Source: Pseudomonas sp. TMP9
GTDB lineage: Bacteria > Pseudomonadota > Gammaproteobacteria > Pseudomonadales > Pseudomonadaceae
DNA: 64,000 nucleotides
Assembly (NCBI RefSeq): GCF_037943105.1
Contig: NZ_CP149803.1
Span: 3,452,001-3,516,000, forward strand
Direction of reading: 5' to 3'
Shown here: piece by piece, positions 20,398-28,437 of the stretch
How positions within the stretch are numbered: the first letter of the stretch is position 1
Layout: each line of letters starts with the position of its first letter
The notes under the pieces: generated by a model
Databases searched by the model: none
What the model saw: only the letters and a program-made list of their open reading frames with translations
What the model was told of the DNA's origin: nothing
Translations under genes and position numbers: made by a program

Positions 20398-22041
20398 GTG
20401 CTCATGAAATCAGCCCCGCCCAACGACAACAGTGCCCCGCACAGCCTTACGGATACCCACGCCATCATCCAGGCGTTGGCCGTTGGCAAAAATAAACGCG
20501 TGCGTAAATTGCTGGCGCGCATGCACCCCGGAAAAATTGCCGCGTTGCTCGAGTTGCTGGACAGCGAACAGCGCCTGACGCTTTGGCAGCAAATTGGCCC
20601 AGAGCTGGAAGAGCGCATCCTGCAGCATTTGAGCCCCAGCCTGAAAACCCAGTTAGTGGGTGATTCATCTGAGGCCAGTATGGCCGCTCATGAGGAAGCC
20701 AACAGCGCCCAAAGCAGCCAGTTAGAAGCTGCGCGTCAAGCCTTGGCTCAGGGCAAGCTGAAGCGCCTCGGTAAGTTACTGCACCGCATGCACCCGGCTA
20801 AAGTCGCAGGCCTGCTGGAGGCCATGCCGCCGGCAGAACGCTACCGCGCCTGGAGCATGGTGGAAACCGAACGTGCGGGTAAAGTTCTCACCTACCTGCA
20901 TGACGAGATTCGCACCGCGCTGGCGCTGGAGCTTGATCCGGAAGACCTGATTGCCGCCACCGCAGACCTTGAGCTGGACGACCGCGTCGACCTGATCCAG
21001 GCGCTGCCTGCCGAGTTGGGCAACCAGTTGCTGCACGCCAGCAGTACCGCGCAGCGCCAGCAACTCGAATCGATGCTGTCTTATCCCGAGGACTCGGCCG
21101 GCGGCTTGATGAACGCCGACCCCATCCAAGTGCGGGCGGATGTTACCGCCAGCGCGGTGCTGCGTTACCTGCGTTTGCTGGAGCGCTTACCACCGCAAAC
21201 CGACCTATTGATGGTGGTCGACCGCAAGGGCCATTACCAAGGTGCGCTGCGCCTGAGTGAACTGGTCACCGCCGAACTCGACCAGCGCGTCAGCGAACTG
21301 ATGCACCGTGATATTGCCGGCATCCTCGTCACCACCAGTGGCAACCAAGTGGCCCAGCTGTTTCAGGACCACGATCTGCTCTCCGCGCCCGTGGTTGATG
21401 AACACAACCGGCTGCTTGGGCGTATCACCGTGGATGATGTGATCGACCTGATCCGTGAAGACTCCGACCGCGCCCTGATGCACATGGCCGGCTTAAACGA
21501 TGAAGCGGATATTTTCGCCCCGGTATTGGTCAGCTCACGTCGCCGTGCCGTATGGCTGGGCATCAACCTGCTGACGGCATTCAGTGCCGCATGGGTGATT
21601 GGTCTGTTTCAAGCCACCCTTGAGCAACTGGTGGCCTTGGCTGTACTGATGCCGATTGTGGCCAGCATGGGCGGCATCGCTGGCAGTCAAACCCTGACGT
21701 TGGTGATCCGTGGCTTGGCATTGGGCCAAGTACAAAAAGGCAATATCCGCATCCTGCTTAACCGTGAGCTGGGTATCTCCATCCTCAACGGCCTGTTGTG
21801 GTCAGTGGTGATCGCCTTACTGTCGGTGTGGTGGTTCGGCAATTGGGGGATCGGTGCGGTGCTGGGCGCGGCGATTTTGCTCAACTTACTGTGCGCGGCG
21901 CTCGCGGGCTGGGCCATACCGCTGATACTGGATCGCATGGGTATCGACCCCGCCTTGGCCGGTAGCGTAATTTTGACCACGGTGACCGATGTTGTCGGCT
22001 TTTTCGCCTTCCTTGGCCTGGCCACCCTGCTGCTGCTTTAG
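20398..22041 (+). CDS. mgtE: MgtE-family magnesium transporter with duplicated N-terminal half-domain
   Basis: 547 residues from GTG 20398 (GGGTG 8 bases upstream); ATG 20404 is the alternative. MgtE is an inner-membrane Mg2+ channel gated by its cytoplasmic N and CBS domains. Here the N-terminal segment occurs twice: RVRKLLARMHPGKIAALLEL (about residue 35) and RLGKLLHRMHPAKVAGLLEA (about residue 124), the second leading into the usual N domain. Two CBS repeats follow (about 220-360, with SYPEDSAGGLM at their start) and then five membrane helices (about 375-545), including PIVASMGGIAGSQTLT and the final VILTTVTDVVGFFAFLGL. The extra copy makes it longer than the usual 450-480 residues. The stop overlaps the convergent sulP stop by four bases. 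Confidence 0.92.
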   Translation: MLMKSAPPNDNSAPHSLTDTHAIIQALAVGKNKRVRKLLARMHPGKIAALLELLDSEQRLTLWQQIGPELEERILQHLSPSLKTQLVGDSSEASMAAHEEANSAQSSQLEAARQALAQGKLKRLGKLLHRMHPAKVAGLLEAMPPAERYRAWSMVETERAGKVLTYLHDEIRTALALELDPEDLIAATADLELDDRVDLIQALPAELGNQLLHASSTAQRQQLESMLSYPEDSAGGLMNADPIQVRADVTASAVLRYLRLLERLPPQTDLLMVVDRKGHYQGALRLSELVTAELDQRVSELMHRDIAGILVTTSGNQVAQLFQDHDLLSAPVVDEHNRLLGRITVDDVIDLIREDSDRALMHMAGLNDEADIFAPVLVSSRRRAVWLGINLLTAFSAAWVIGLFQATLEQLVALAVLMPIVASMGGIAGSQTLTLVIRGLALGQVQKGNIRILLNRELGISILNGLLWSVVIALLSVWWFGNWGIGAVLGAAILLNLLCAALAGWAIPLILDRMGIDPALAGSVILTTVTDVVGFFAFLGLATLLLL

Positions 22042-23771
22042 CTGCTCGCGGCTGAAGGCGTCAGCGCATGCACCGCACACTGTGGGTCCAGGGTGCACAG
22101 CGCTTGGTATTGGCTGATAAACACTTGGCCGCCAAAATGCTCGAGAAAGTCTGAGCGCAACAAACGGTCCATGACTGGGCCTTTGACCTCAGCCAAGTGC
22201 AGTTGCACCTCGGCACTGCGCAGCTGCTCAGCGATGCCCTCTAGCGCATCGAGGGCGCTGGCATCAATCTGGTTGACCCCAGAGCACATCAGCACCAAAT
22301 GCCGCACCTGCGGGCTTACCGCAATCAGCTCACCGATACGGGCTTCTAAGTAGCGTGCATTGGGGAAATACAGGCTTTCATCCACCCGCAATGACAACAC
22401 GCTGGCGCTCTGCACCGTTTCATGACGCTGCACATTCCGGAAATGCTGGCTGCCCGGCACTTGCCCAACAACCGCCATGTGCGGCCGACTGGTGCGCCAG
22501 AGAAACAGCAACAACGACAGGCAGACACCGAGCATGATGCCAGCCTCCACCCCTTGCAGCAGCACGCCGAAAAAGGTCACTAATTGCGCACAGCCTTCAG
22601 CCCTTGAATAGCGCCAGGTGCGGCGCAAGCTCGCAATGTCCACCAAGCCGATCGCGGCAACTAAAATACTGGCCGCTAGGACCGCTTGCGGCAAATGTTG
22701 CAACACCGGCGCTAAGCCAAGCACCGCTGCCAGCATCAACCCCGCGGCAAAAATACCCACCAGCGGCGTCGCCACATTGCTTTGTCGGGCTACGGCAGAG
22801 CGGGAAAAACTCGCCGCCACCGGCATCCCGCCACTCAAGGCGGAGGCCAGATTAGCCGCGCCCTGGCCGAGCAGTTCCCGGTCAGGGCTGATCAACTGGC
22901 GCTTGCGCATGGCCAAGCTCTGGGCAATGGAGATGGACTCGACAAAGCCCACCAAGGCAATCAGCAGCGCGGCCGGCAGCAACTCACGCAGCAAGCCCAA
23001 CTCGAGGGTTGGCAAGCCCAGCGTCGGCAAACCGACCGGCACTTGCCCCACCACTTTCACCCCATAGGCTTCCAGCTCTAGCAGCACACCTGTAGCCATG
23101 GCGACTAACATCACCAGTAAGGCGCTGAGTTGCTTCACTCGCAGCGCCCAGGCAGCGGGCACACGCAACAGGTGCACATTACGCAGCAGCACCAGCAGTA
23201 CCAGGCTCAGCCCCCCAAGGAGCAGCGTAGGTCGGTGCGTCGCTGCAAGCTGGGCATACAGTGCCGGCAGCACCTGCGGCAGGGTTAAACCGTCGGCCGA
23301 TACGCCGAGCAAATAGTGCAGCTGACTCACGGCAATCAGCACCGCAGCGCCACTGATAAACCCAGAGATGACCGGATGGCTAAGGAAGTTAGCAATAAAA
23401 CCCAGCCGCAGCAGGCCCATCAGCAGCAGTAACGCACCCACCAGCAGGGTCAGCCCCACGGCAGCCGCGCTATAGGCGGCGGTGCCTGCAGCGGCGATTG
23501 GAGCCAACGCTGCAGCAGTCATCAACGACAAAACCGCCACCGGGCCAAACGACAAGGCCACGCCAGGACTTGCGCCGATCAGCGCATACACCGCCAGCGG
23601 CAGAATGCTCGCGTACAACCCCGCCACCGCCGGTAGCCCGGCTAACTGCGCGTACGCCAACGCCTGCGGCACCAGCAACAGACAGATCAAGCTGGCCGCC
23701 ACAAGGTCACGACCGGCCTGAGCACGGTCGTATTCACGCAGGGTGTTCAGTAGCGGCCACTTATAAAGCAT
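22038..23771 (-). CDS. SulP-family inorganic anion transporter with STAS domain
   Basis: 577 residues; ATG 23771 has AAGGTG about 8 bases upstream. The membrane part (residues 10-430) opens with the SulP signature region LVPQALAYAQLAGLPAVAGLYASILP and contains SFGPVAVLSLMTAAAL; a C-terminal STAS domain (about 445-560) has VRHLVLMCSGVNQIDASALDALEG. It should be an inner-membrane importer of sulfate, bicarbonate or another anion; the substrate cannot be read from sequence. No carbonic anhydrase or sulfate-assimilation gene is adjacent, though a sulfur-import operon follows on the same strand upstream. It overlaps mgtE tail to tail. Confidence 0.92.
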   Translation of the reverse strand: MLYKWPLLNTLREYDRAQAGRDLVAASLICLLLVPQALAYAQLAGLPAVAGLYASILPLAVYALIGASPGVALSFGPVAVLSLMTAAALAPIAAAGTAAYSAAAVGLTLLVGALLLLMGLLRLGFIANFLSHPVISGFISGAAVLIAVSQLHYLLGVSADGLTLPQVLPALYAQLAATHRPTLLLGGLSLVLLVLLRNVHLLRVPAAWALRVKQLSALLVMLVAMATGVLLELEAYGVKVVGQVPVGLPTLGLPTLELGLLRELLPAALLIALVGFVESISIAQSLAMRKRQLISPDRELLGQGAANLASALSGGMPVAASFSRSAVARQSNVATPLVGIFAAGLMLAAVLGLAPVLQHLPQAVLAASILVAAIGLVDIASLRRTWRYSRAEGCAQLVTFFGVLLQGVEAGIMLGVCLSLLLFLWRTSRPHMAVVGQVPGSQHFRNVQRHETVQSASVLSLRVDESLYFPNARYLEARIGELIAVSPQVRHLVLMCSGVNQIDASALDALEGIAEQLRSAEVQLHLAEVKGPVMDRLLRSDFLEHFGGQVFISQYQALCTLDPQCAVHALTPSAASS

Positions 23772-24133
23772 TCAACAGCACCTTGAGGTCACGCACGCTA
23801 GGGTCTTTTAGTCGGCCGTAAAGGGCCGGCGCGTCTATTCACCGAGCGTTACGGCAATATTTGCGCACGCGTACAGGCATCATCGTCGATAGCTGGGTGC
23901 ACATGCACGCAATGGTGTGGGCGATGCTGCGGGCGTCGACTAAGCGCGGCACATAAACAGTGGTGCGCGTCCTAGCAGGGAAGCACGGGGTTGGATGAGT
24001 GATGCAAGGGGCGCGCATTGCTGAACACAACATCATTCAGCGGCGTGTGCAGCGGCGGGATCAACAAACGAGGTAAGTACGCGGTTTTCAGCTGCAACCT
24101 AGCCGGCCAAAAAGGCCGGCAGGATCGCCTTGG
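23772..24133. other. Intergenic stretch, no gene recognised; one GC-rich hairpin
   Basis: 362 bases between the start of the SulP gene and the end of the sulfur operon. GCCGGCC, AAAAA, GGCCGGC at 24102-24120 is a strong stem just after the operon's last gene and may end it, though without a clear T-run. The rest has no convincing coding frame. Confidence 0.45.
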
Positions 24134-24325
24134 TTATGCCTTGGTTTTACAGCTGTTGATACCCAACAGCGTATAGACCGGGCAGAGTCGGAACAGACCG
24201 GTGGCCAGGGGTACAACGCCAATCGCGCCCCACACGCCAATCACGCCACTCAGGCCTAAGCCAATTAAAATAAGGCCAGCGGCAATGCGCAGGCTGCGGT
24301 CGAGGGTGCCAACATTTGCTTTCAT
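24134..24325 (-). CDS. YgaP-type DUF2892 small membrane protein
   Basis: 63 residues from ATG 24325, supported by AGGAGA 5-6 bases upstream. The motif NVGTLDRSLRIAAGLILIGL, two hydrophobic segments, and CPVYTLLGINSC at the end are typical of DUF2892, the membrane half of E. coli YgaP. There is no rhodanese domain here. It is the last gene of an operon with an ArsR-type regulator and two YeeE-like transport proteins, so a role in handling reduced sulfur at the inner membrane is likely by context; its biochemical activity is unknown. Confidence 0.85.
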   Translation of the reverse strand: MKANVGTLDRSLRIAAGLILIGLGLSGVIGVWGAIGVVPLATGLFRLCPVYTLLGINSCKTKA

Positions 24326-24345
24326 CGTGATCTCCTGATCATCAA

Positions 24346-24762
24346 TCACCCGCGCCGGCGTTCCAGCGCAGTAAACACAACCATGCCCAACAGCATCGCG
24401 GCCACAAACAGCGAGACCTGCCAGTGCCCGGTCAACAGCATCGCCACGGCCGGCCCGGGGCAGATGCCTGCAATGCCCCAGCCAGCACCAAACAGCAGAC
24501 TGCCGCCAATCAGGCGTCGATCCAGCTGACGTTTACTGGGCAACTGCATCGGCGCACCGAGCAGGCTGGTGCGCTGCAACCGCGCCCAGCTAAAAGGCAA
24601 AAACGCCACGCCAATCGCGGCAGCCATCACCAACGCCAACGAGGGATCCCAGTTACCCGCCAAATCAAGAAAGGCCAACACTTTTGCCGGGTTGGCCATG
24701 CCGGCCAGCAGCAAGCCGATGCCAAAAATCAAACCGGCGAGAAACGCCATAAGCTTGCGCAT
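24346..24762 (-). CDS. YeeE/YedE-like membrane protein (DUF6691)
   Basis: 138 residues from ATG 24762, with GGGGGG in the ribosome-binding position. Four hydrophobic segments are visible, with FGIGLLLAGMANPAKVLAFLDL near the N-terminus and GAGWGIAGICPGPAV in the third helix, whose Cys lies in the position of the transport cysteine of the family. It starts 2 bases after the stop of the YeeE gene upstream, so both halves of this split transporter are probably translated together. Likely inner-membrane import of thiosulfate or a related sulfur species. Confidence 0.88.
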   Translation of the reverse strand: MRKLMAFLAGLIFGIGLLLAGMANPAKVLAFLDLAGNWDPSLALVMAAAIGVAFLPFSWARLQRTSLLGAPMQLPSKRQLDRRLIGGSLLFGAGWGIAGICPGPAVAMLLTGHWQVSLFVAAMLLGMVVFTALERRRG

Positions 24763-24764
24763 AT

Positions 24765-25196
24765 TCAACCCCCCAACAGATGACGTAAGACAAACACCGT
24801 GGCAAACCCCGCGGCCATAAACGTCAGGGTGGCGGCCAAGGAGCGCGGTGATAGCCGCGATAACCCGCAAACGCCATGACCGCTGGTGCAGCCCGAGCCA
24901 TAACGGGTGCCGATGCCGACCAACAGGCCCGCCACACTCAGCGCCAACCAACCGCTGTTAATTTCAATTGCAGGCAAGTGGCTAAACAGCTGCCAGAGCA
25001 GCGGCGCGAGCAACACACCAAGCAGAAATAAGGCTTTTTCGCCAAGCCCTTCGCCACGCTCCAGCAAGCTGCCCAGCAGGCCACTAATCCCCGCGACGCG
25101 GCCGTTCATCAACGCGAACAGGCTTGCGGCCAAACCAATCAATGCCCCACCTGCTAGAGCAGTCCAGGGTGTGAAGTTGTACCAATCAATCGTCAT
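24765..25196 (-). CDS. YeeE/YedE-family sulfur transporter subunit
   Basis: 143 residues from ATG 25196 (an adjacent ATG at 25199 is possible). Four to five membrane segments; [19 protein letters not shown] and [19 protein letters not shown] carry the two conserved cysteines thought to pass thiosulfate through the membrane in YeeE. The start overlaps the end of the ArsR gene by about 11 bases, and the next subunit starts 2 bases after the stop: one operon. Confidence 0.9.
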   Translation of the reverse strand: MTIDWYNFTPWTALAGGALIGLAASLFALMNGRVAGISGLLGSLLERGEGLGEKALFLLGVLLAPLLWQLFSHLPAIEINSGWLALSVAGLLVGIGTRYGSGCTSGHGVCGLSRLSPRSLAATLTFMAAGFATVFVLRHLLGG

Positions 25197-25518
25197 CATT
25201 CGCACCCGCACAGAACAGTTGATAAAGCGTATTGATCACCGCTAGCGCCTCAGGACTGCTGATGCAGTAGAAAATCTGCTTACCCTCGCGACGGGTCTCG
25301 ACCAAACCTTCACGGCGCAGCACTGCCAATTGTTGCGACAGCGTCGGCTGCTGGATGCCCAGCAAGCTCTCCAGCTCACTGACATTGCGCTCGCCCTGCG
25401 ACAGCTGGCAGAGCAACAGCAAACGGTCTGGATTACTCAGGGCCTTGAGCAACTGCCCCGCTGCATCAGCATTGGCACGCAACTGGTTGATATCGAGTGG
25501 GGCGAGTTCTGGGTTCAT
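25186..25518 (-). CDS. ArsR-family persulfide-sensing repressor (BigR/SqrR/YgaV-like)
   Basis: 110 residues. Winged helix-turn-helix: [21 protein letters not shown], recognition region [20 protein letters not shown] and wing [12 protein letters not shown]. Two cysteines, Cys37 in LLLLCQLS and Cys103 near the end (LYQLFCAGA), sit where BigR, SqrR and YgaV form their sulfide/persulfide-induced disulfide; the metal sites of classical ArsR are absent. It heads the operon for two YeeE-like subunits and a DUF2892 protein, the standard company of this regulator group. It probably represses its own operon through the CTATTC/GAATAG repeat just upstream. Confidence 0.88.
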   Translation of the reverse strand: MNPELAPLDINQLRANADAAGQLLKALSNPDRLLLLCQLSQGERNVSELESLLGIQQPTLSQQLAVLRREGLVETRREGKQIFYCISSPEALAVINTLYQLFCAGANDDD

Positions 25519-25524
25519 GGCAGG

Positions 25525-25571
25525 CTATTCAATTAAGATAAAGACAATCTATTCTTTTATATAGTGAATAG
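25525..25571 (-). promoter_or_regulatory. Candidate operator of the sulfur-import operon
   Basis: CTATTC, 11 AT-rich bases, GAATAG at 25549-25571 forms a dyad 31-53 bases before the ArsR start; a further CTATTC lies at 25525-25530. The position and AT-rich dyad fit autoregulation by the ArsR protein. Confidence 0.5.
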
Positions 25572-25689
25572 CAAGCCACTGGCCATAACAACCGCTGTGC
25601 TGCAGCGCTCAAGCACTCGCTAAAAATGAGGGCCGGCGGCGGGCCTTATCACTACCAAGCGCCATGGCACGGCATAAAACAGCACGCAA

Positions 25690-25713
25690 TAAAAAGCCCG
25701 CCGAAGCGGGCTT
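25690..25713 (-). terminator. Terminator of the desaturase gene
   Basis: On the minus strand AAGCCCGC, TTCG, GCGGGCTT then TTTATT, about 20 bases after the stop. Confidence 0.85.
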
Positions 25714-25731
25714 GGACCAACCAAAGCCAGT

Positions 25732-26919
25732 TTACGCAGCCGTTGCAGGGCGCAACGAGTAGGTTTTCAACTGTTCGGCGAACTCGCGCAGCGATTGGAT
25801 GCCGCTGGCCTCCGCGTCACTGATCCAGTGCTTGATGGCTTCGAGCATGTCGTGGCCGTTGGCGCTGGTTTTCACCCAGATCTGCTGCAGGGCGAGGCGT
25901 TTCTCATAGATCACTTTGAGCGCCTGGCTCTGCTCCAGCATGCGCTGAATACGCAGTTGATGGCCTTCATCTAACAGGCTTGGCTCACGGGACAGCAAAC
26001 GCTTGGCGCGGTGGAAATGATGGCGCACCGACGCGTCGGCCTTACTCAGCTCCTGCTGCACCAGCGGCGCGATAACCAACTTGCGGTACTGCGCCATGAT
26101 CTGAAAGCGATTGTTAAGAATGGCCATGGCGGTATCCATGTCCAAGCTGCGCTTACCGGCTACCCGGTGAGCGATCGGTGCAACGCGCTGCACCTTGGCC
26201 AGGCCGAGCATGCTGAACAGCTTGATCCAGAACCAACCTATGTCGAACTCCCACTTCTTCACCGACAGCTTGGCGCTGTTGGGGTAGGTGTGGTGGTTGT
26301 TATGCAGCTCTTCACCGCCAATCAAAATGCCCCATGGCACCAGATTAGTCGCCGCATCACGGCATTCGAAGTTGCGGTAGCCGACCGCATGACCAAGGCC
26401 ATTGATCACGCCGGCCGCCCACACCGGAATCCACATCATCTGGATCGCCCAGATGGTGATGCCTGCCGCGCCGAACAAGGCCAAATCGATGACGCCCATC
26501 AACGCAATACCGGCAATCGGAAAGCGCGAGTAGAGGTTGCGTTCAATCCAATCTTCCGGGCAGTTCTTACCGTAGATACGCAGGGTTTCCGGGTTCTTCG
26601 CCTCTTCAGCATAGAGTTCAGCGCCGGTACGTAGCACGGTGCTTAGGCCCTTAATCACCGGGCTGTGCGGGTCATCAACGGTTTCGCATTTGGCGTGGTG
26701 TTTGCGATGGATGGCGGTCCATGCGCGGGTGTTCTGCGCCGTGGTCAACCACAGCCAGAAGCGGAAGAAGTGTTTCAGCGCCGGGTGCAGCTCCAGCGCG
26801 CGGTGCGCCGAGTAGCGATGCAGATAAACCGTCACGCTGACGATGGTCACATGCGTCATCAGCAGGGTGACTGCAATCAACTGCCAGACCGACAGATCAA
26901 GAAAACCGTTGTACCACAT
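25732..26919 (-). CDS. desA: Aerobic fatty acid desaturase, DesA-like
   Basis: 395 residues. Membrane-bound di-iron desaturase with the three histidine boxes HRYSAHR (34-40), HRKHH (71-75) and HNNHH (206-210), and hydrophobic segments at about 10-32, 48-62 and 140-175. It puts a double bond into saturated acyl chains in the inner membrane. The wording around the third box and the tail resembles the phospholipid delta-9 desaturase DesA of P. aeruginosa more than the acyl-CoA enzyme DesB, but I separate them from memory only. No DesT-like repressor or reductase partner is adjacent. A strong terminator follows. Confidence 0.88.
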   Translation of the reverse strand: MWYNGFLDLSVWQLIAVTLLMTHVTIVSVTVYLHRYSAHRALELHPALKHFFRFWLWLTTAQNTRAWTAIHRKHHAKCETVDDPHSPVIKGLSTVLRTGAELYAEEAKNPETLRIYGKNCPEDWIERNLYSRFPIAGIALMGVIDLALFGAAGITIWAIQMMWIPVWAAGVINGLGHAVGYRNFECRDAATNLVPWGILIGGEELHNNHHTYPNSAKLSVKKWEFDIGWFWIKLFSMLGLAKVQRVAPIAHRVAGKRSLDMDTAMAILNNRFQIMAQYRKLVIAPLVQQELSKADASVRHHFHRAKRLLSREPSLLDEGHQLRIQRMLEQSQALKVIYEKRLALQQIWVKTSANGHDMLEAIKHWISDAEASGIQSLREFAEQLKTYSLRPATAA

Positions 26920-27263
26920 GGTGTCGAGTGCCTCGTACAGAAGGAAAGACGCCGCCAGTCTATAGCACGCGCATTGCCATTATCCCTGACCCGGATCAGA
27001 AAACCAGTTGCTCTTTCGTACAAAGTGCCACAGCCCTTGTCAGCCCCCAGGGCGCCGCCCGTAACCACGGGGAGCTTACTTCCACCTGAGCACTGTACAA
27101 AGCGCTTAACGTTTGCCGTTTGATCTATTAGTTGATCCCTGCATTGTGGATACTGAACAACACGTGGCAGGGCTTACGCTAGGCTTGCTGCTGCGACACT
27201 TGAAACCATACAAAGCTTGCAGTGCATCACTGCCACAGCATGCGACGGAAGTAGGCTTAACTG
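26920..27263. other. Intergenic region between divergent desaturase and signalling operon
   Basis: 344 bases holding the promoters of both units. The octamer GTACAAAG occurs twice (27018-27025 and 27095-27102), 77 bases apart. No other structure or coding frame is convincing. Confidence 0.4.
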
Positions 27264-28397
27264 ATGCGCGTAATAATTCTTGAAGACGACAGTTGGATCG
27301 CCGATCTACTCAAGCAAATTGTGCTCAGCCTTCGTCCCAGCGCTCACGTGATTTGCCTGGAGAGCGTCAGCAGCGCCCTGCATGAATGGCAGCAATGCCC
27401 AGCGGATATAGTGATCGCCGATTGGAACCTGCCAGACGGTCCAGGCACCCGATTGCTCGAGCAAGTAAGGCGCGATAACAGCAGCATACCGCTGGTGATG
27501 ATTACCGGTCGCTCCGACCGCGCCAGTGTTATGACTGTAAAAGCCTTGAAAATCAGCGCCTTTATTGGCAAACCCTTCCAGGCCGCGCAGGTTGCTTCCA
27601 AGCTAGACGCGCTGCTGCCGCCAGAAGGTGACGAGCAACCCGCACAGGCCGACAACATTCAAGATGACTTGTTGGCGCACCTGAGCAACCTGCCCAGCAA
27701 TGAACTGCAATTGCCCCTCAATGCACAGGTGTGTGATCGCCTGATGCAAAGCTTTAACGGTGAGCAAATCGACCTGCGCGTGCTTGCCAGCGAGTGGCAA
27801 CAAGAGCCCGCGCTCAGTCTCCGCTTGCTAGGTGTTGCCAATAGCAGTGCCTACAATACGGGAGGCAAACCCTGTTCAAACCTACTTGAAGCGCTGCAGA
27901 AACTAGGTGCGCGAAACGGCTTAAACCTGGCCATGGGCCTGGCTTTACGCCAGTGCGGCGCACTAAAGAACTCACTGCTGAGCATATTTGCCCAAGCGCA
28001 TCTCGACAGCACCGAGCAATTAATTGAGCGCAGCACCCAACTCGCACGCCAATGCGCGATGGACCCCGCGCCCTTCCATAGCGCAGCCCTGCTGCACCGT
28101 ATGGGCGAACTGTGCGTGCTCTATCAAGTGCAGTTATGGGAGGACAGCGGCCATCATTTTAACGAAAGCCAAGTGCTGCAGGCCCTCGACCAATTCAGCG
28201 CACCCTTTGCAGCCAGCATCAAGGCGCAATGGCACCTGCCGATGCAGTTGCGCGACCTGATAGGTGCCTGTCATGCCCTACCGAGCAGTAACGTCAAGCG
28301 CGAGAATATTCTGATGCGCCTAGCCGCATGTGAACTCAATAGCGCCGTCAATGACCCCGAGCAGGCGCGCCTGCGCAGACTGGCGGGCTTGGCCTAA
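27264..28397 (+). CDS. Response regulator with HDOD output domain
   Basis: 377 residues. Receiver domain at about 1-118: acidic EDD in ILEDDSWIADLL, phospho-acceptor Asp in IADWNLPDG near residue 53, Thr in VMITGRS, Lys in IGKPFQAAQV. An HDOD domain follows (about 145-340), recognisable from VLASEWQQEPALSLRLLGVANSSAYN and LLEALQKLGARNGLNLAMGL; HDOD resembles HD-GYP but lacks the catalytic residues. It is the first gene of a four-gene operon, 40 bases ahead of the histidine kinase. The likely role is a phosphorylation-controlled adaptor in the same cyclic-di-GMP circuit; that is inference. The ribosome-binding site is weak. Confidence 0.9.
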   Translation: MRVIILEDDSWIADLLKQIVLSLRPSAHVICLESVSSALHEWQQCPADIVIADWNLPDGPGTRLLEQVRRDNSSIPLVMITGRSDRASVMTVKALKISAFIGKPFQAAQVASKLDALLPPEGDEQPAQADNIQDDLLAHLSNLPSNELQLPLNAQVCDRLMQSFNGEQIDLRVLASEWQQEPALSLRLLGVANSSAYNTGGKPCSNLLEALQKLGARNGLNLAMGLALRQCGALKNSLLSIFAQAHLDSTEQLIERSTQLARQCAMDPAPFHSAALLHRMGELCVLYQVQLWEDSGHHFNESQVLQALDQFSAPFAASIKAQWHLPMQLRDLIGACHALPSSNVKRENILMRLAACELNSAVNDPEQARLRRLAGLA

Positions 28398-28437
28398 ATG
28401 CCGTTATTCATCTGCACAACCGTGATGGGGCTGATCG

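Noticed and set aside
23839..24036. 65-codon minus-strand frame in the gap before the sulfur operon
   Set aside because: No family resemblance, no ribosome-binding site, and a composition typical of chance open frames.
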